Both the position numbers and the translations under genes were made by a program. The notes under the pieces were generated by a model that had not been told where the DNA came from, made no database searches, and saw only the letters and a program-made list of their open reading frames with translations. Shown in pieces: positions 1 to 5,135 of a stretch of 5,197 nt of DNA. Each line of letters opens with the position of its first letter. Positions within the stretch are counted from its first letter, which is position 1. This DNA comes from Bacilli bacterium (GTDB lineage: Bacteria; Bacillota; Bacilli; Tumebacillales; JAQBPP01): contig JAQBPP010000365.1 in assembly GCA_028287455.1 (NCBI GenBank), positions 1 to 5,197 on the forward strand, written 5' to 3'.

Positions 1-307
1 AGGTTTCCTGTACGATAATCACCATTCCATAGCTAACGAGGCCAATAATAATCCCAAGCGTACCAATCATGGCAATCAACACAGCAGGCAACCTTCCAAC
101 CCTTAGTTTTTCTAACCACCTGACGACAGGATTTAAAAAAATAGCCAGCACAAGCCCTAGGACAAAGGGAAGCGTGTAATCCAACGTTTTCATAAATAAC
201 CATGCCAACAACGATAAAAAAATCAGCAGCAACAAAACTTCCAACACCCGGAACCCATATGTGCGCAATTCGTCTCGCCTGGCTTGAAACGGGTTATGAT
301 CCTTCAT
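1..307 (-). CDS. AI-2E family transporter (YtvI-like permease), N-terminal fragment
   Basis: This is the first 102 codons of a polytopic membrane protein; the rest lies beyond the left edge. After a short charged N-terminus comes one membrane helix at about residues 21-39, the segment PFVLGLVLAIFLNPVVRWLE (47-66) and a further long hydrophobic stretch at about 73-100. The pattern of a PF..G..LA.FLNP..R.LE helix followed by a second hydrophobic span is typical of the AI-2E/PerM exporter family, which includes the sporulation protein YtvI of Bacilli. The ATG lies inside the end of the histidine kinase gene, overlapping it by 14 nt in another frame, and has a strong site GAAGGAGGG about 6 nt upstream. 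It is therefore translationally linked to the two-component genes. Family members move small molecules or ions across the membrane; the substrate here is unknown. Family confidence is fair, YtvI assignment is weaker because only the N-terminus is visible. Confidence 0.75.
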   Translation of the reverse strand, partial: MKDHNPFQARRDELRTYGFRVLEVLLLLIFLSLLAWLFMKTLDYTLPFVLGLVLAIFLNPVVRWLEKLRVGRLPAVLIAMIGTLGIIIGLVSYGMVIIVQET

Positions 308-1688
308 TGTTGGCCCTCCTTCGGTGTGGCAGGCTAATTTGAAATAACGCGCCCGCTGGCAATCGGTTACTTGCTTCAATTCGACCCTCACTCTTCTCAA
401 CAATTGCACGTGTGATAGCGAGCCCTAAACCGGTATCCCCTTTGTGCCCGTGATAAAACCGCTCGAAAATCCGGTCCCGATCAGTTTCATCGATTCCCGC
501 ACCATCATCCCACACTTGTATCAGGGTTCGATCTGCTTGTTTGATCACACTGATCCCTACTTCGTTCAGCGCGTAACGCACTGCGTTCGACAACAGATTC
601 ACGATAGCTTGCGTGAGTTTATCCCGATCGATCACGACCACTGCGTGATCTAATTGCGTTACGTTGACGCTTAGCCCTTTTTGTTTGGTTAGACTGCCAA
701 TACGCGCCAGGATATCCGGGATCAATTCACCTAAATCTACTTGCTGTGGATTGTAAATATCATCAAGCGTCTCTAACTTGGATAAGTAAATTAATTCATC
801 GACAATCTTTTTGAGACGAATGCTTTCTGAACTAATGATTTCAAGTCCTTCATTAATTTCGTCACCTTGAAACAAACCGTCGCGGATCCCCTCGGCATAT
901 CCCTGTATCGACATGAGCGGTGTTTTCAACTCGTGGGAGGCATGCTGCAAGAAGCGGCGTTGGCCCTCATTATACTGCCTTAGGGATTCCACCATCTGGT
1001 GAAATGCACGCGACAGCTGTTCCCATTCATCGTTTGTGCGGATAATTGGCGTCGGGTTAAAATCACGCAATGCAACTCGTTTCACTGCTGCGCCCATCGT
1101 ATGAATCGGTTTGACCAACTGGCGAACCAGGATAAACACGATGATCAGAATAACCGCTACAGTTAATAAGAAACCTCTGAGCAAGACAAAGAAAATTTCC
1201 TTCGTGATCCTATCTACCTGATAAGCATCTGTTGTCAACACTATCACTCGTTGTGACAGTCTCCCCTTTTGAACGGGCACTGCTACATAAAGAATCGATC
1301 GGCCGGCCAACTGACCTATTCCTCTGGGATATTCCTCACCTGCAAATGTATTGCCTAACTGTAACATAAATGGTTGGCCCTGCATGCTCGTATCATTCGT
1401 TTGTTCGACGAACATACCGCCTGATTTAACATTCACCAAATAAAACTCACTGACTGCATTGATCCGCGCGATCCGAAAAATCAATTGTCGATTGGGGTCC
1501 AAACGATCATCGATAAAGCTGTCACGCAAAATGCGATCCTGCTGCAGCAGCCCTTGATAAGCATTATCGATTGTATAATTACGAAGAAAAGTAAAAAAAG
1601 TACTTCCGGATATTACCAGAACAAGAAAAGCTATCAGCAAATGCGAGAGCAATAATTTCACACGAATTGAGTTCCACAGTCGCACCAT
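294..1688 (-). CDS. Membrane sensor histidine kinase, CssS-like
   Basis: This 464-residue kinase has a complete classical layout: TM1 at about 12-32, an extracytoplasmic sensor region of about 135 residues (33-167), TM2 at about 168-188, HAMP (189-240), then the dimerisation and ATPase domains. The phosphoacceptor is H252 in SHELKTP. The N box carries N364 and N368, the G1 box is DDGAGID (394-400), FERFY follows at 408-412, and the G2 box is TGLGLA (419-424). No catalytic motif is missing. The H-box surroundings, HELKTPLMSIQGYAEGIRDG, resemble B. subtilis CssS, which with CssR senses secretion and protein-folding stress; this is recall, not a search. The ATG is 2 nt after the stop codon of the regulator gene, with GGAGAG inside the end of that gene as ribosome binding site, indicating coupled translation. 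The signal is unknown. A different PhoR/ResE-type specificity is possible. Confidence 0.93.
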   Translation of the reverse strand: MVRLWNSIRVKLLLSHLLIAFLVLVISGSTFFTFLRNYTIDNAYQGLLQQDRILRDSFIDDRLDPNRQLIFRIARINAVSEFYLVNVKSGGMFVEQTNDTSMQGQPFMLQLGNTFAGEEYPRGIGQLAGRSILYVAVPVQKGRLSQRVIVLTTDAYQVDRITKEIFFVLLRGFLLTVAVILIIVFILVRQLVKPIHTMGAAVKRVALRDFNPTPIIRTNDEWEQLSRAFHQMVESLRQYNEGQRRFLQHASHELKTPLMSIQGYAEGIRDGLFQGDEINEGLEIISSESIRLKKIVDELIYLSKLETLDDIYNPQQVDLGELIPDILARIGSLTKQKGLSVNVTQLDHAVVVIDRDKLTQAIVNLLSNAVRYALNEVGISVIKQADRTLIQVWDDGAGIDETDRDRIFERFYHGHKGDTGLGLAITRAIVEKSEGRIEASNRLPAGALFQISLPHRRRANNEGS

Positions 1689-1690
1689 CG

Positions 1691-2404
1691 TTAACTCTCC
1701 AATTTATAGCCGTAACCCCAGACTGTTCTGATTTCAGCGATCGAGCCTTTACTTTTCAACTTTTTACGCAATCGCTTCACAAGATCATCAATTGCCCGTT
1801 CATCCCCTATGTAGTCATAGCCCCAAACCTGGTTCAGCAGCTGCTCTCGTGTGAACACCTTATTGCTGTTTTCCACGAAAAAGAGAAACAAATCAAACTC
1901 TTTTGTAGTCAAAGTGATTTCTACCTCTTCGTGCTGCACCTGTCTGCGGTCAGGAAACACTCGCAAATCCTTGATTTCAATTGCTGTCTCGGTCTTTCTT
2001 TCATCTGCAGCCTTCAGTGCTGCAGATTCTGCCTGCCCAACACGGCGAAAGATGGTTTTCACTCGTGCCACTAATTCCCTTGGAGAGAACGGTTTGGAAA
2101 GATAGTCGTCCGAGCCGAGCTCAAGTCCCAGGATTTTATCAATCTCATCATCCCGGGCGGATACCATGATGATTGGGAGCTCGCTGACGCCTCTAATTCG
2201 TTTACAGAGCTCATAACCGTCAATACCCGGCATCATGATATCCATGATGAACAAATCCGGCTGCTGGGATTCGAAACGATTCCAGGCAAGCTCACCAGTT
2301 GCAAACAGTTCTACTTGATAACCCTCATTTTCCAGATAACGCTCGATTATGCGCCTGATCGTTTCATCATCATCGACAACAAAAATCAGCTTGTCCGTAT
2401 TCAA
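1691..2404 (-). CDS. OmpR/PhoB-family response regulator, CssR-like (TTG start)
   Basis: The product has 237 residues. The receiver domain (about 5-118) shows the acidic pair D11-D12, phosphoacceptor D55 in MDIMMPG, S82, and K104 in LSKPFSPRE. A variable linker (about 121-145) leads to a winged-helix DNA-binding domain (about 146-235) with LTTKEFDL, the recognition region DDLVKRLRKKL and the ending VWGYGYKLES. The DDLVKRLR helix and GLELGSDDYLSKPF resemble CssR of B. subtilis. It should be phosphorylated by the kinase encoded 2 nt downstream and activate envelope-quality-control genes if the CssR analogy holds. The frame opens at a GTG (2434), but the strong AAAGGAGGT at 2414-2422 lies after that codon and 9 nt before a TTG, giving MNTDKLIFVVDDDE, the usual short lead-in to a receiver domain. 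TTG is therefore chosen. Regulator function is certain; CssR identity is inference. Confidence 0.93.
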   Translation of the reverse strand: MNTDKLIFVVDDDETIRRIIERYLENEGYQVELFATGELAWNRFESQQPDLFIMDIMMPGIDGYELCKRIRGVSELPIIMVSARDDEIDKILGLELGSDDYLSKPFSPRELVARVKTIFRRVGQAESAALKAADERKTETAIEIKDLRVFPDRRQVQHEEVEITLTTKEFDLFLFFVENSNKVFTREQLLNQVWGYDYIGDERAIDDLVKRLRKKLKSKGSIAEIRTVWGYGYKLES

Positions 2405-2413
2405 ATGAATGCG

Positions 2414-2422
2414 ACCTCCTTT
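2414..2422 (-). promoter_or_regulatory. Ribosome binding site that fixes the TTG start of the response regulator
   Basis: AAAGGAGGT reads on the minus strand, 9 nt before the TTG at 2404. It sits downstream of the GTG at 2434, so that codon cannot use it; this argues against the longer reading with the extra N-terminus MFAGKGGRIH, part of which is just the translated binding site. Confidence 0.8.
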
Positions 2423-2442
2423 TCCAGCGAACACCGCATAAG

Positions 2443-2652
2443 TTACTTGCGATTATCGAGCATTCTCCGCACGCGCCCTCGCATCATAAAGCCCAATCCA
2501 ATCATAAGTACTGCACATATATACAAAACGATGCACAGTGTTGTTTGCCTGGCAGCCATGGCAACAGAGGCAGTCGCGAGGAGAATCATGGCAATCAAAG
2601 CAAAACCAAAAAACATCAATCGCTGTTTAACAGACAAAGGGTGTTCAGACAT
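2443..2652 (-). CDS. Small two-helix membrane protein, possibly DUF5325 (YlaF-like)
   Basis: This is a 69-residue protein with two hydrophobic spans (about 12-33 and 36-56) joined by a very short turn containing R35, and a strongly basic tail (R59, R61, R63, R64, R68, K69). The charge distribution suggests a membrane hairpin with both ends in the cytoplasm. The pattern FALIAMILLATASVAMA followed by a second helix and GFMMRGRVRRM recalls small Bacilli proteins of the YlaF/DUF5325 type, from memory and with limited certainty. The open frame could begin further upstream, but AAAGGAGGT at 2663-2671 lies 10 nt before this ATG and inside the longer reading, so the start at 2652 is preferred. It lies 38 nt before the regulator gene on the same strand and probably heads the operon. 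A role as a membrane partner of the sensor kinase is conceivable but nothing in the sequence proves it. Confidence 0.78.
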   Translation of the reverse strand: MSEHPLSVKQRLMFFGFALIAMILLATASVAMAARQTTLCIVLYICAVLMIGLGFMMRGRVRRMLDNRK

Positions 2653-2662
2653 TTCCGGGTAT

Positions 2663-2671
2663 ACCTCCTTT
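2663..2671 (-). promoter_or_regulatory. Ribosome binding site that fixes the start of the small membrane protein
   Basis: AAAGGAGGT on the minus strand, 10 nt before the ATG at 2652. The longer open frame would translate this site as part of the protein, so the shorter 69-residue product is preferred. Confidence 0.75.
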
Positions 2672-2706
2672 ATCACCTAGTTTTTGGCTAAGCTGCCATC
2701 GGGCAT

Positions 2707-2716
2707 CGCAATTGCG
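2707..2716. repeat. 10-bp perfect palindrome in the divergent intergenic region
   Basis: CGCAATTGCG reads the same on both strands. It lies between the small membrane protein gene (starts at 2652, leftward) and the gerP-like gene (starts at 2759, rightward), about 11 bp upstream of the candidate sporulation -10 box. It could be a regulator site for either gene, but a 10-bp palindrome can arise by chance. The flanking bases do not extend the symmetry. Confidence 0.4.
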
Positions 2717-2726
2717 TGCTGTTGTA

Positions 2727-2735
2727 CATACACTG
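2727..2735 (+). promoter_or_regulatory. Candidate mother-cell sporulation promoter -10 element (sigma-E/sigma-K type)
   Basis: CATACACTG fits the sigma-E -10 consensus CATACAnT and most of the sigma-K consensus CATAnnnTA. It would start transcription a few bases upstream of the ribosome binding site (2746-2753), leaving a very short leader. The -35 region is poor: around 2709-2713 there is CAATT, only a partial match to sigma-E, and no clear AC for sigma-K. In B. subtilis the gerP operon is made in the mother cell under sigma-K, so a mother-cell promoter is expected. Which sigma factor is used cannot be decided from this. Confidence 0.4.
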
Positions 2736-2758
2736 ATCAAAAGAAGGGGGAGGATCAA

Positions 2759-3040
2759 ATGCCCGCAGTTGTAGGACAAATTCTGATCAACCAAATCAGT
2801 GGCGGAGGAAACGCCATTTTTGGAGACGCTCCCTTCATTACACCGAAATCCACGACAAAGTCATACGCTGGAGCAGGCGGCGGTAATTTTGGGGTTTTCA
2901 CAAACACCTTTAGTGTATGGAGTATCACCAATACATTGGACCCCGACGTCAATGATTCAAATATTGTTGCGCCTGACAGTGGTGTGCTTACGCCCGCAAC
3001 TCCTATACCACTCGTTTTGCCTTCCAGGAGAAAAGCCTGA
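2759..3040 (+). CDS. GerPA/GerPF-family spore germination protein
   Basis: This 93-residue protein matches the GerPA/GerPF family. It begins MPAVVGQILINQISGGG, then has FGDAPFITPKSTTKSYAG (21-38), a Gly/Asn-rich stretch, and the signature TNTLDPDVNDSN (57-68). GerP proteins are made in the mother cell, locate to the inner spore coat and help nutrient germinants pass through the coat. The usual member is about 70-75 residues; this one carries an extra Pro-rich tail of roughly 20-25 residues ending PSRRKA. It stands alone rather than in a gerPABCDEF operon: the genes on both sides are on the other strand and unrelated. GGGGGAGG at 2746-2753, 5 nt before the ATG, fixes the start; the frame is open further upstream but without a binding site. 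It is the only plus-strand gene here. Family assignment is firm; choice among GerPA, GerPF or a paralogue is open. Confidence 0.88.
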   Translation: MPAVVGQILINQISGGGNAIFGDAPFITPKSTTKSYAGAGGGNFGVFTNTFSVWSITNTLDPDVNDSNIVAPDSGVLTPATPIPLVLPSRRKA

Positions 3041-3044
3041 CAGA

Positions 3045-3740
3045 CTATTTTTTAAATTGTACCACTGAATTCCAGGTAACGTCTAAGTACTCCGCCATCG
3101 CCGATTGTGCGACAACAGGTGACTGGCGTTTGATTGCGTCAAATATGTTCCAGTAATAAACAACAGACGAGTTTGCATCAGTTGCACTGAGAACGAGCAT
3201 CGTCACACTCTGCATGGATGCTGACAGCGTGGACAACAGGTTTAATAAGACTGGATTGGCCGCTGCTTCTGCAACGGTCAAATGAATTTGCCAATCCATG
3301 CTGACCATTTCCTTAAGCTCCAGTCCGCCGCACTCCAGCTTCCAAATAGCAGCAGTGAGCTCGTCCAGCTGCTGCTCAGTACGCCTCTGTGCTGCGAGCG
3401 CCGCTGCTGTGGTTTCAAGGATGGTGCGCACTTCATGCAGATACTGCAAATCATTGAGCCCGAGCAGTAAAGCCGCATTCATCGGCTCGACAATGTCTGT
3501 TTTCATATTAACACTGGCAACAAATGTACCTTCGCCATGCCGCATGCTGACCAACCCCATGCCTTGCAACGCAGAAAAAGCCTCCCGCATGGCTGCGCGG
3601 CTGACACCAAACTCGTATGCCATGTCAGCCAGCGAGGGAAGCTTGTCTCCTGGTTGTAAATCACCTGATCGGATATAGTGCACGATTTCGTCGGTAATAC
3701 GTTGATATTTCTTCGTAGCGTTACCGCGTCTTGCGTTCAT
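3045..3740 (-). CDS. FadR-type GntR transcriptional regulator (FCD domain)
   Basis: The protein has 231 residues. An N-terminal winged helix-turn-helix (about 12-75) includes PGDKLPSLADMAYEFGVSRA (30-49), MREAFSALQGMGL and the wing HGEGTFV. An all-helical FCD ligand-binding domain follows (about 95-222). FCD regulators dimerise on short palindromes and respond to carboxylates or other metabolites. The first metal-ligand pair is kept (D149 and H153 in MDWQIHL), but the two later histidines of the family appear as Y196 and Y218. Two ATG codons are adjacent (3743 and 3740); AAAGGCGGT at 3746-3754 is better spaced for the second. The frame remains open to 3932, but that part overlaps the upstream gene and has no family similarity. 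The gene follows the yutG-like gene by 40 nt and is probably in its transcript. Ligand and targets are unknown. Confidence 0.9.
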   Translation of the reverse strand: MNARRGNATKKYQRITDEIVHYIRSGDLQPGDKLPSLADMAYEFGVSRAAMREAFSALQGMGLVSMRHGEGTFVASVNMKTDIVEPMNAALLLGLNDLQYLHEVRTILETTAAALAAQRRTEQQLDELTAAIWKLECGGLELKEMVSMDWQIHLTVAEAAANPVLLNLLSTLSASMQSVTMLVLSATDANSSVVYYWNIFDAIKRQSPVVAQSAMAEYLDVTWNSVVQFKK

Positions 3741-3780
3741 CATGCACCGCCTTTCGTGACGTAGGACTGCTGCTGTAAGT

Positions 3781-4335
3781 CTATCTGTTATACCTTGACT
3801 GCTCCTCCAGCATGTGGCGATACCGATGGGCCAATCGACTGGATGCGGCTGCAGCAAGTGCTCCTGCCAGATCATCAAGGAAAGTATGACACATCCCGGT
3901 AGATTTGTCATTGAGCCATGCCAGGATCCCAATTTTCAATTTATCAAGGTAACCATAGTTTGTAAACGCAATGCTGCCGTATAAATTTAGAATAGAAAGT
4001 GCAAGCGTTTCATCAACGCCATAGAGACTTTCATCTGCTTGAACAACTGGTTGCAGAGGGAAAAACAGCATGCCCTGTTCAGCGAACAAATCCAGTTGAA
4101 TCCCAGTCAGCAGTGCATTTTGCACTTCCCTTTTTGCAAGCACATGCAGAATGCTCTCCAGGCAGTCCGGCATCAAGAGGCCTGGAATATAATCTTGCTG
4201 CAGAAACAGGACCAATTCTGCCAATTGTTCCAGCCGTACTCCTCGCGCTTGCAAGAGCTGCACTGCTGCGTTGTGTAATGTATCACTGGCTATAAAAGAT
4301 GGTCCTCCCTGTGCTGCGGATGCAAAACCGTTCAT
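3781..4335 (-). CDS. yutG: PgpA-domain protein, YutG-like (phosphatidylglycerophosphatase A family)
   Basis: This 184-residue protein closely resembles YutG of Bacilli, a member of the PgpA family. Recognisable blocks are AKREVQNALLTGIQLDLFAE (67-86), DESLYGVDETLALSILNLYG (101-120), TNYGYLDKLKIGIL (125-138), and LNDKSTGMCHTFLDDLAGAL (141-160). The conserved acidic pairs D108-E109 and D154-D155 match the DE and DD motifs of PgpA, which removes phosphate from phosphatidylglycerophosphate to form phosphatidylglycerol. Compared with Escherichia coli PgpA, the N-terminal GTxGS segment is absent, no clear membrane helix is seen, and the KP motif reads KI (134-135), so phosphatase activity is not assured. 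The ATG at 4335 has AAGAGGGGG at 4345-4353, 9 nt upstream; an ATG at 4362 lacks a binding site. It is followed by the GntR gene and preceded by yetJ on the same strand, with a palindrome in its leader. Confidence 0.85.
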   Translation of the reverse strand: MNGFASAAQGGPSFIASDTLHNAAVQLLQARGVRLEQLAELVLFLQQDYIPGLLMPDCLESILHVLAKREVQNALLTGIQLDLFAEQGMLFFPLQPVVQADESLYGVDETLALSILNLYGSIAFTNYGYLDKLKIGILAWLNDKSTGMCHTFLDDLAGALAAAASSRLAHRYRHMLEEQSRYNR

Positions 4336-4344
4336 AATGAAAAA

Positions 4345-4353
4345 CCCCCTCTT
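4345..4353 (-). promoter_or_regulatory. Ribosome binding site that fixes the yutG start
   Basis: AAGAGGGGG on the minus strand, 9 nt before the ATG at 4335. The alternative ATG at 4362 lies upstream of it and has no purine-rich site before it. Confidence 0.65.
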
Positions 4354-4358
4354 AAAAT

Positions 4359-4375
4359 CCATGATGTGATCATGG
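4359..4375. repeat. 17-bp palindrome in the yutG leader, candidate operator
   Basis: CCATGAT-N3-ATCATGG is a perfect inverted repeat with 7-bp arms and a 3-bp centre. It lies 24-40 bp upstream of the yutG start codon and overlaps a weak possible -10 (CATGAT, with TTGGGA 16 bp upstream on the minus strand). The size and the 3-bp centre suit a site for a FadR-type GntR dimer, and such a regulator is encoded two positions downstream. The arm sequence is not the usual GT-N3-AC core. On the minus strand the repeat is followed by ATTTT, so a weak terminator for yetJ is another reading. Confidence 0.55.
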
Positions 4376-4415
4376 TTCTGTAGAGAGGATTCCCAAAGGA
4401 CACACTTATTACCAG

Positions 4416-5060
4416 TTAATCGCGGCGTACATTTAAGCCAAACAGACGCAAAATGAATAAGAACAGGTTCACAAAGTCCAGATACAAGGACAATACTACA
4501 CGCGGAACTTGATCTTCGTCGACGCCATAATTCGTGATGCGTGAAACATCGAACAAGATATATCCGACAAATACAAGGATACCCAGCACTGTATACACTT
4601 GATTAACCCCTGCAGCTACTGCGGGAAAAATCAGCTGCACCAGACCGATGCCCAGCAGAGCTAAAATACCAATAAACAAGAAACCGCCGAGGAAATTAAA
4701 ATTGGCCTTGGTAGTGATTACATACAGCGAAGCACCGCCAAACGCAAACACAGTGACTAAAAATGCTTCCAACACCGTATTTGCACCAAGTCCGTGGCTG
4801 TAATAGCTTATTACTGGAAACAACGTAATACCTGACAAGAATGTGAAGCTATACAAGAAGCCGTACCCAACCTGACGCTTGCGGACAAACGAAGCTGCGA
4901 AGATCATAATGATTTCCACGAGCATGAGCGGCAGCATCAGCACTTGCGGAACCATCTGCCCTGCATAAAGACCTACCGTGGCAATCAACAGGCTGATAAA
5001 AAATGCAGGCAACACACGTCCTGTCGCCATACGCCTCGATGAAATACTAGATGGATACAT
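4416..5060 (-). CDS. yetJ: YetJ, BI-1/TMBIM family pH-sensitive calcium leak channel
   Basis: This 214-residue protein has about seven hydrophobic spans filling nearly the whole length and belongs to the Bax inhibitor-1 family. Residue positions agree with B. subtilis YetJ, whose structure shows a pH-gated calcium leak: the di-aspartyl sensor D171 (LFDVSRI) and D195 (LYLDFVNLFLFILRLFG), E49 and R60 are all present at the same numbers when the second ATG is used. That agreement and AAGGAGGT at 5067-5074, 6 nt upstream, support the start at 5060; the ATG at 5066 is only 1 nt from the binding site. It acts in the cytoplasmic membrane, letting calcium leak in at rising pH. An ECF-type promoter lies just upstream, so it is probably induced by envelope stress. 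yutG follows on the same strand after an 80-nt gap. Confidence 0.92.
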   Translation of the reverse strand: MYPSSISSRRMATGRVLPAFFISLLIATVGLYAGQMVPQVLMLPLMLVEIIMIFAASFVRKRQVGYGFLYSFTFLSGITLFPVISYYSHGLGANTVLEAFLVTVFAFGGASLYVITTKANFNFLGGFLFIGILALLGIGLVQLIFPAVAAGVNQVYTVLGILVFVGYILFDVSRITNYGVDEDQVPRVVLSLYLDFVNLFLFILRLFGLNVRRD

Positions 5061-5066
5061 CGCCAT

Positions 5067-5074
5067 ACCTCCTT
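5067..5074 (-). promoter_or_regulatory. Ribosome binding site that fixes the yetJ start
   Basis: AAGGAGGT on the minus strand. It is 6 nt from the ATG at 5060 and directly abuts the ATG at 5066, so the inner ATG is the likely start. Confidence 0.75.
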
Positions 5075-5109
5075 ATTGAGTAAAAACCCGTACTAGCCTT
5101 ATTTAATCA

Positions 5110-5135
5110 TACGAATTATATAACGTAAAGTTTCA
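5110..5135 (-). promoter_or_regulatory. ECF (sigma-W-type) promoter of yetJ
   Basis: On the minus strand TGAAAC (5130-5135) is followed after exactly 16 bp by CGTA (5110-5113), a perfect match to the sigma-W promoter consensus of Bacilli; the AT-rich spacer is also usual. Transcription would begin around 5103, leaving a leader of about 40 nt before yetJ. Sigma-W controls genes for antimicrobial, detergent and alkaline stress; sigma-M and sigma-X use related -35 but usually CGTC or CGAC -10 elements. A TATAAT inside the spacer (5115-5120) lacks a -35 partner and is less convincing. Confidence 0.72.

Noticed and set aside
1667..2074. 135-codon plus-strand open frame opposite the response regulator
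   Set aside because: It is antisense to a fully convincing OmpR-family gene, has no ribosome binding site and no recognisable domain; it is a frame shadow.
2315..2680. 121-codon plus-strand open frame opposite the small membrane protein and regulator start
   Set aside because: Antisense to two genes with strong ribosome binding sites; no domain or start signal of its own.
3025..3053. Terminator after the gerP-like gene (CAGG/CCTG stem plus T run)
   Set aside because: The stem has only four pairs and is separated from the T run by about 8 nt, too weak to call as a feature.
3298..3678. 126-codon Ser/Ala-rich plus-strand open frame opposite the GntR gene
   Set aside because: Its composition simply mirrors the complementary codons of the GntR gene; no binding site or family pattern.
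3744..3932. Open frame continuing upstream of the GntR regulator, giving a 295-residue product
   Set aside because: The extra part overlaps the end of the yutG-like gene in another frame, has no GntR similarity and no ribosome binding site, while a well-placed AAAGGCGGT precedes the ATG at 3740.
3999..4295. 98-codon plus-strand open frame opposite yutG
   Set aside because: Antisense to a conserved PgpA-family gene with no start signal.
5115..5120. TATAAT on the minus strand as a sigma-A -10 for yetJ
   Set aside because: The position 16-18 bp upstream holds GC-rich sequence unlike TTGACA, while a complete ECF promoter overlaps it.
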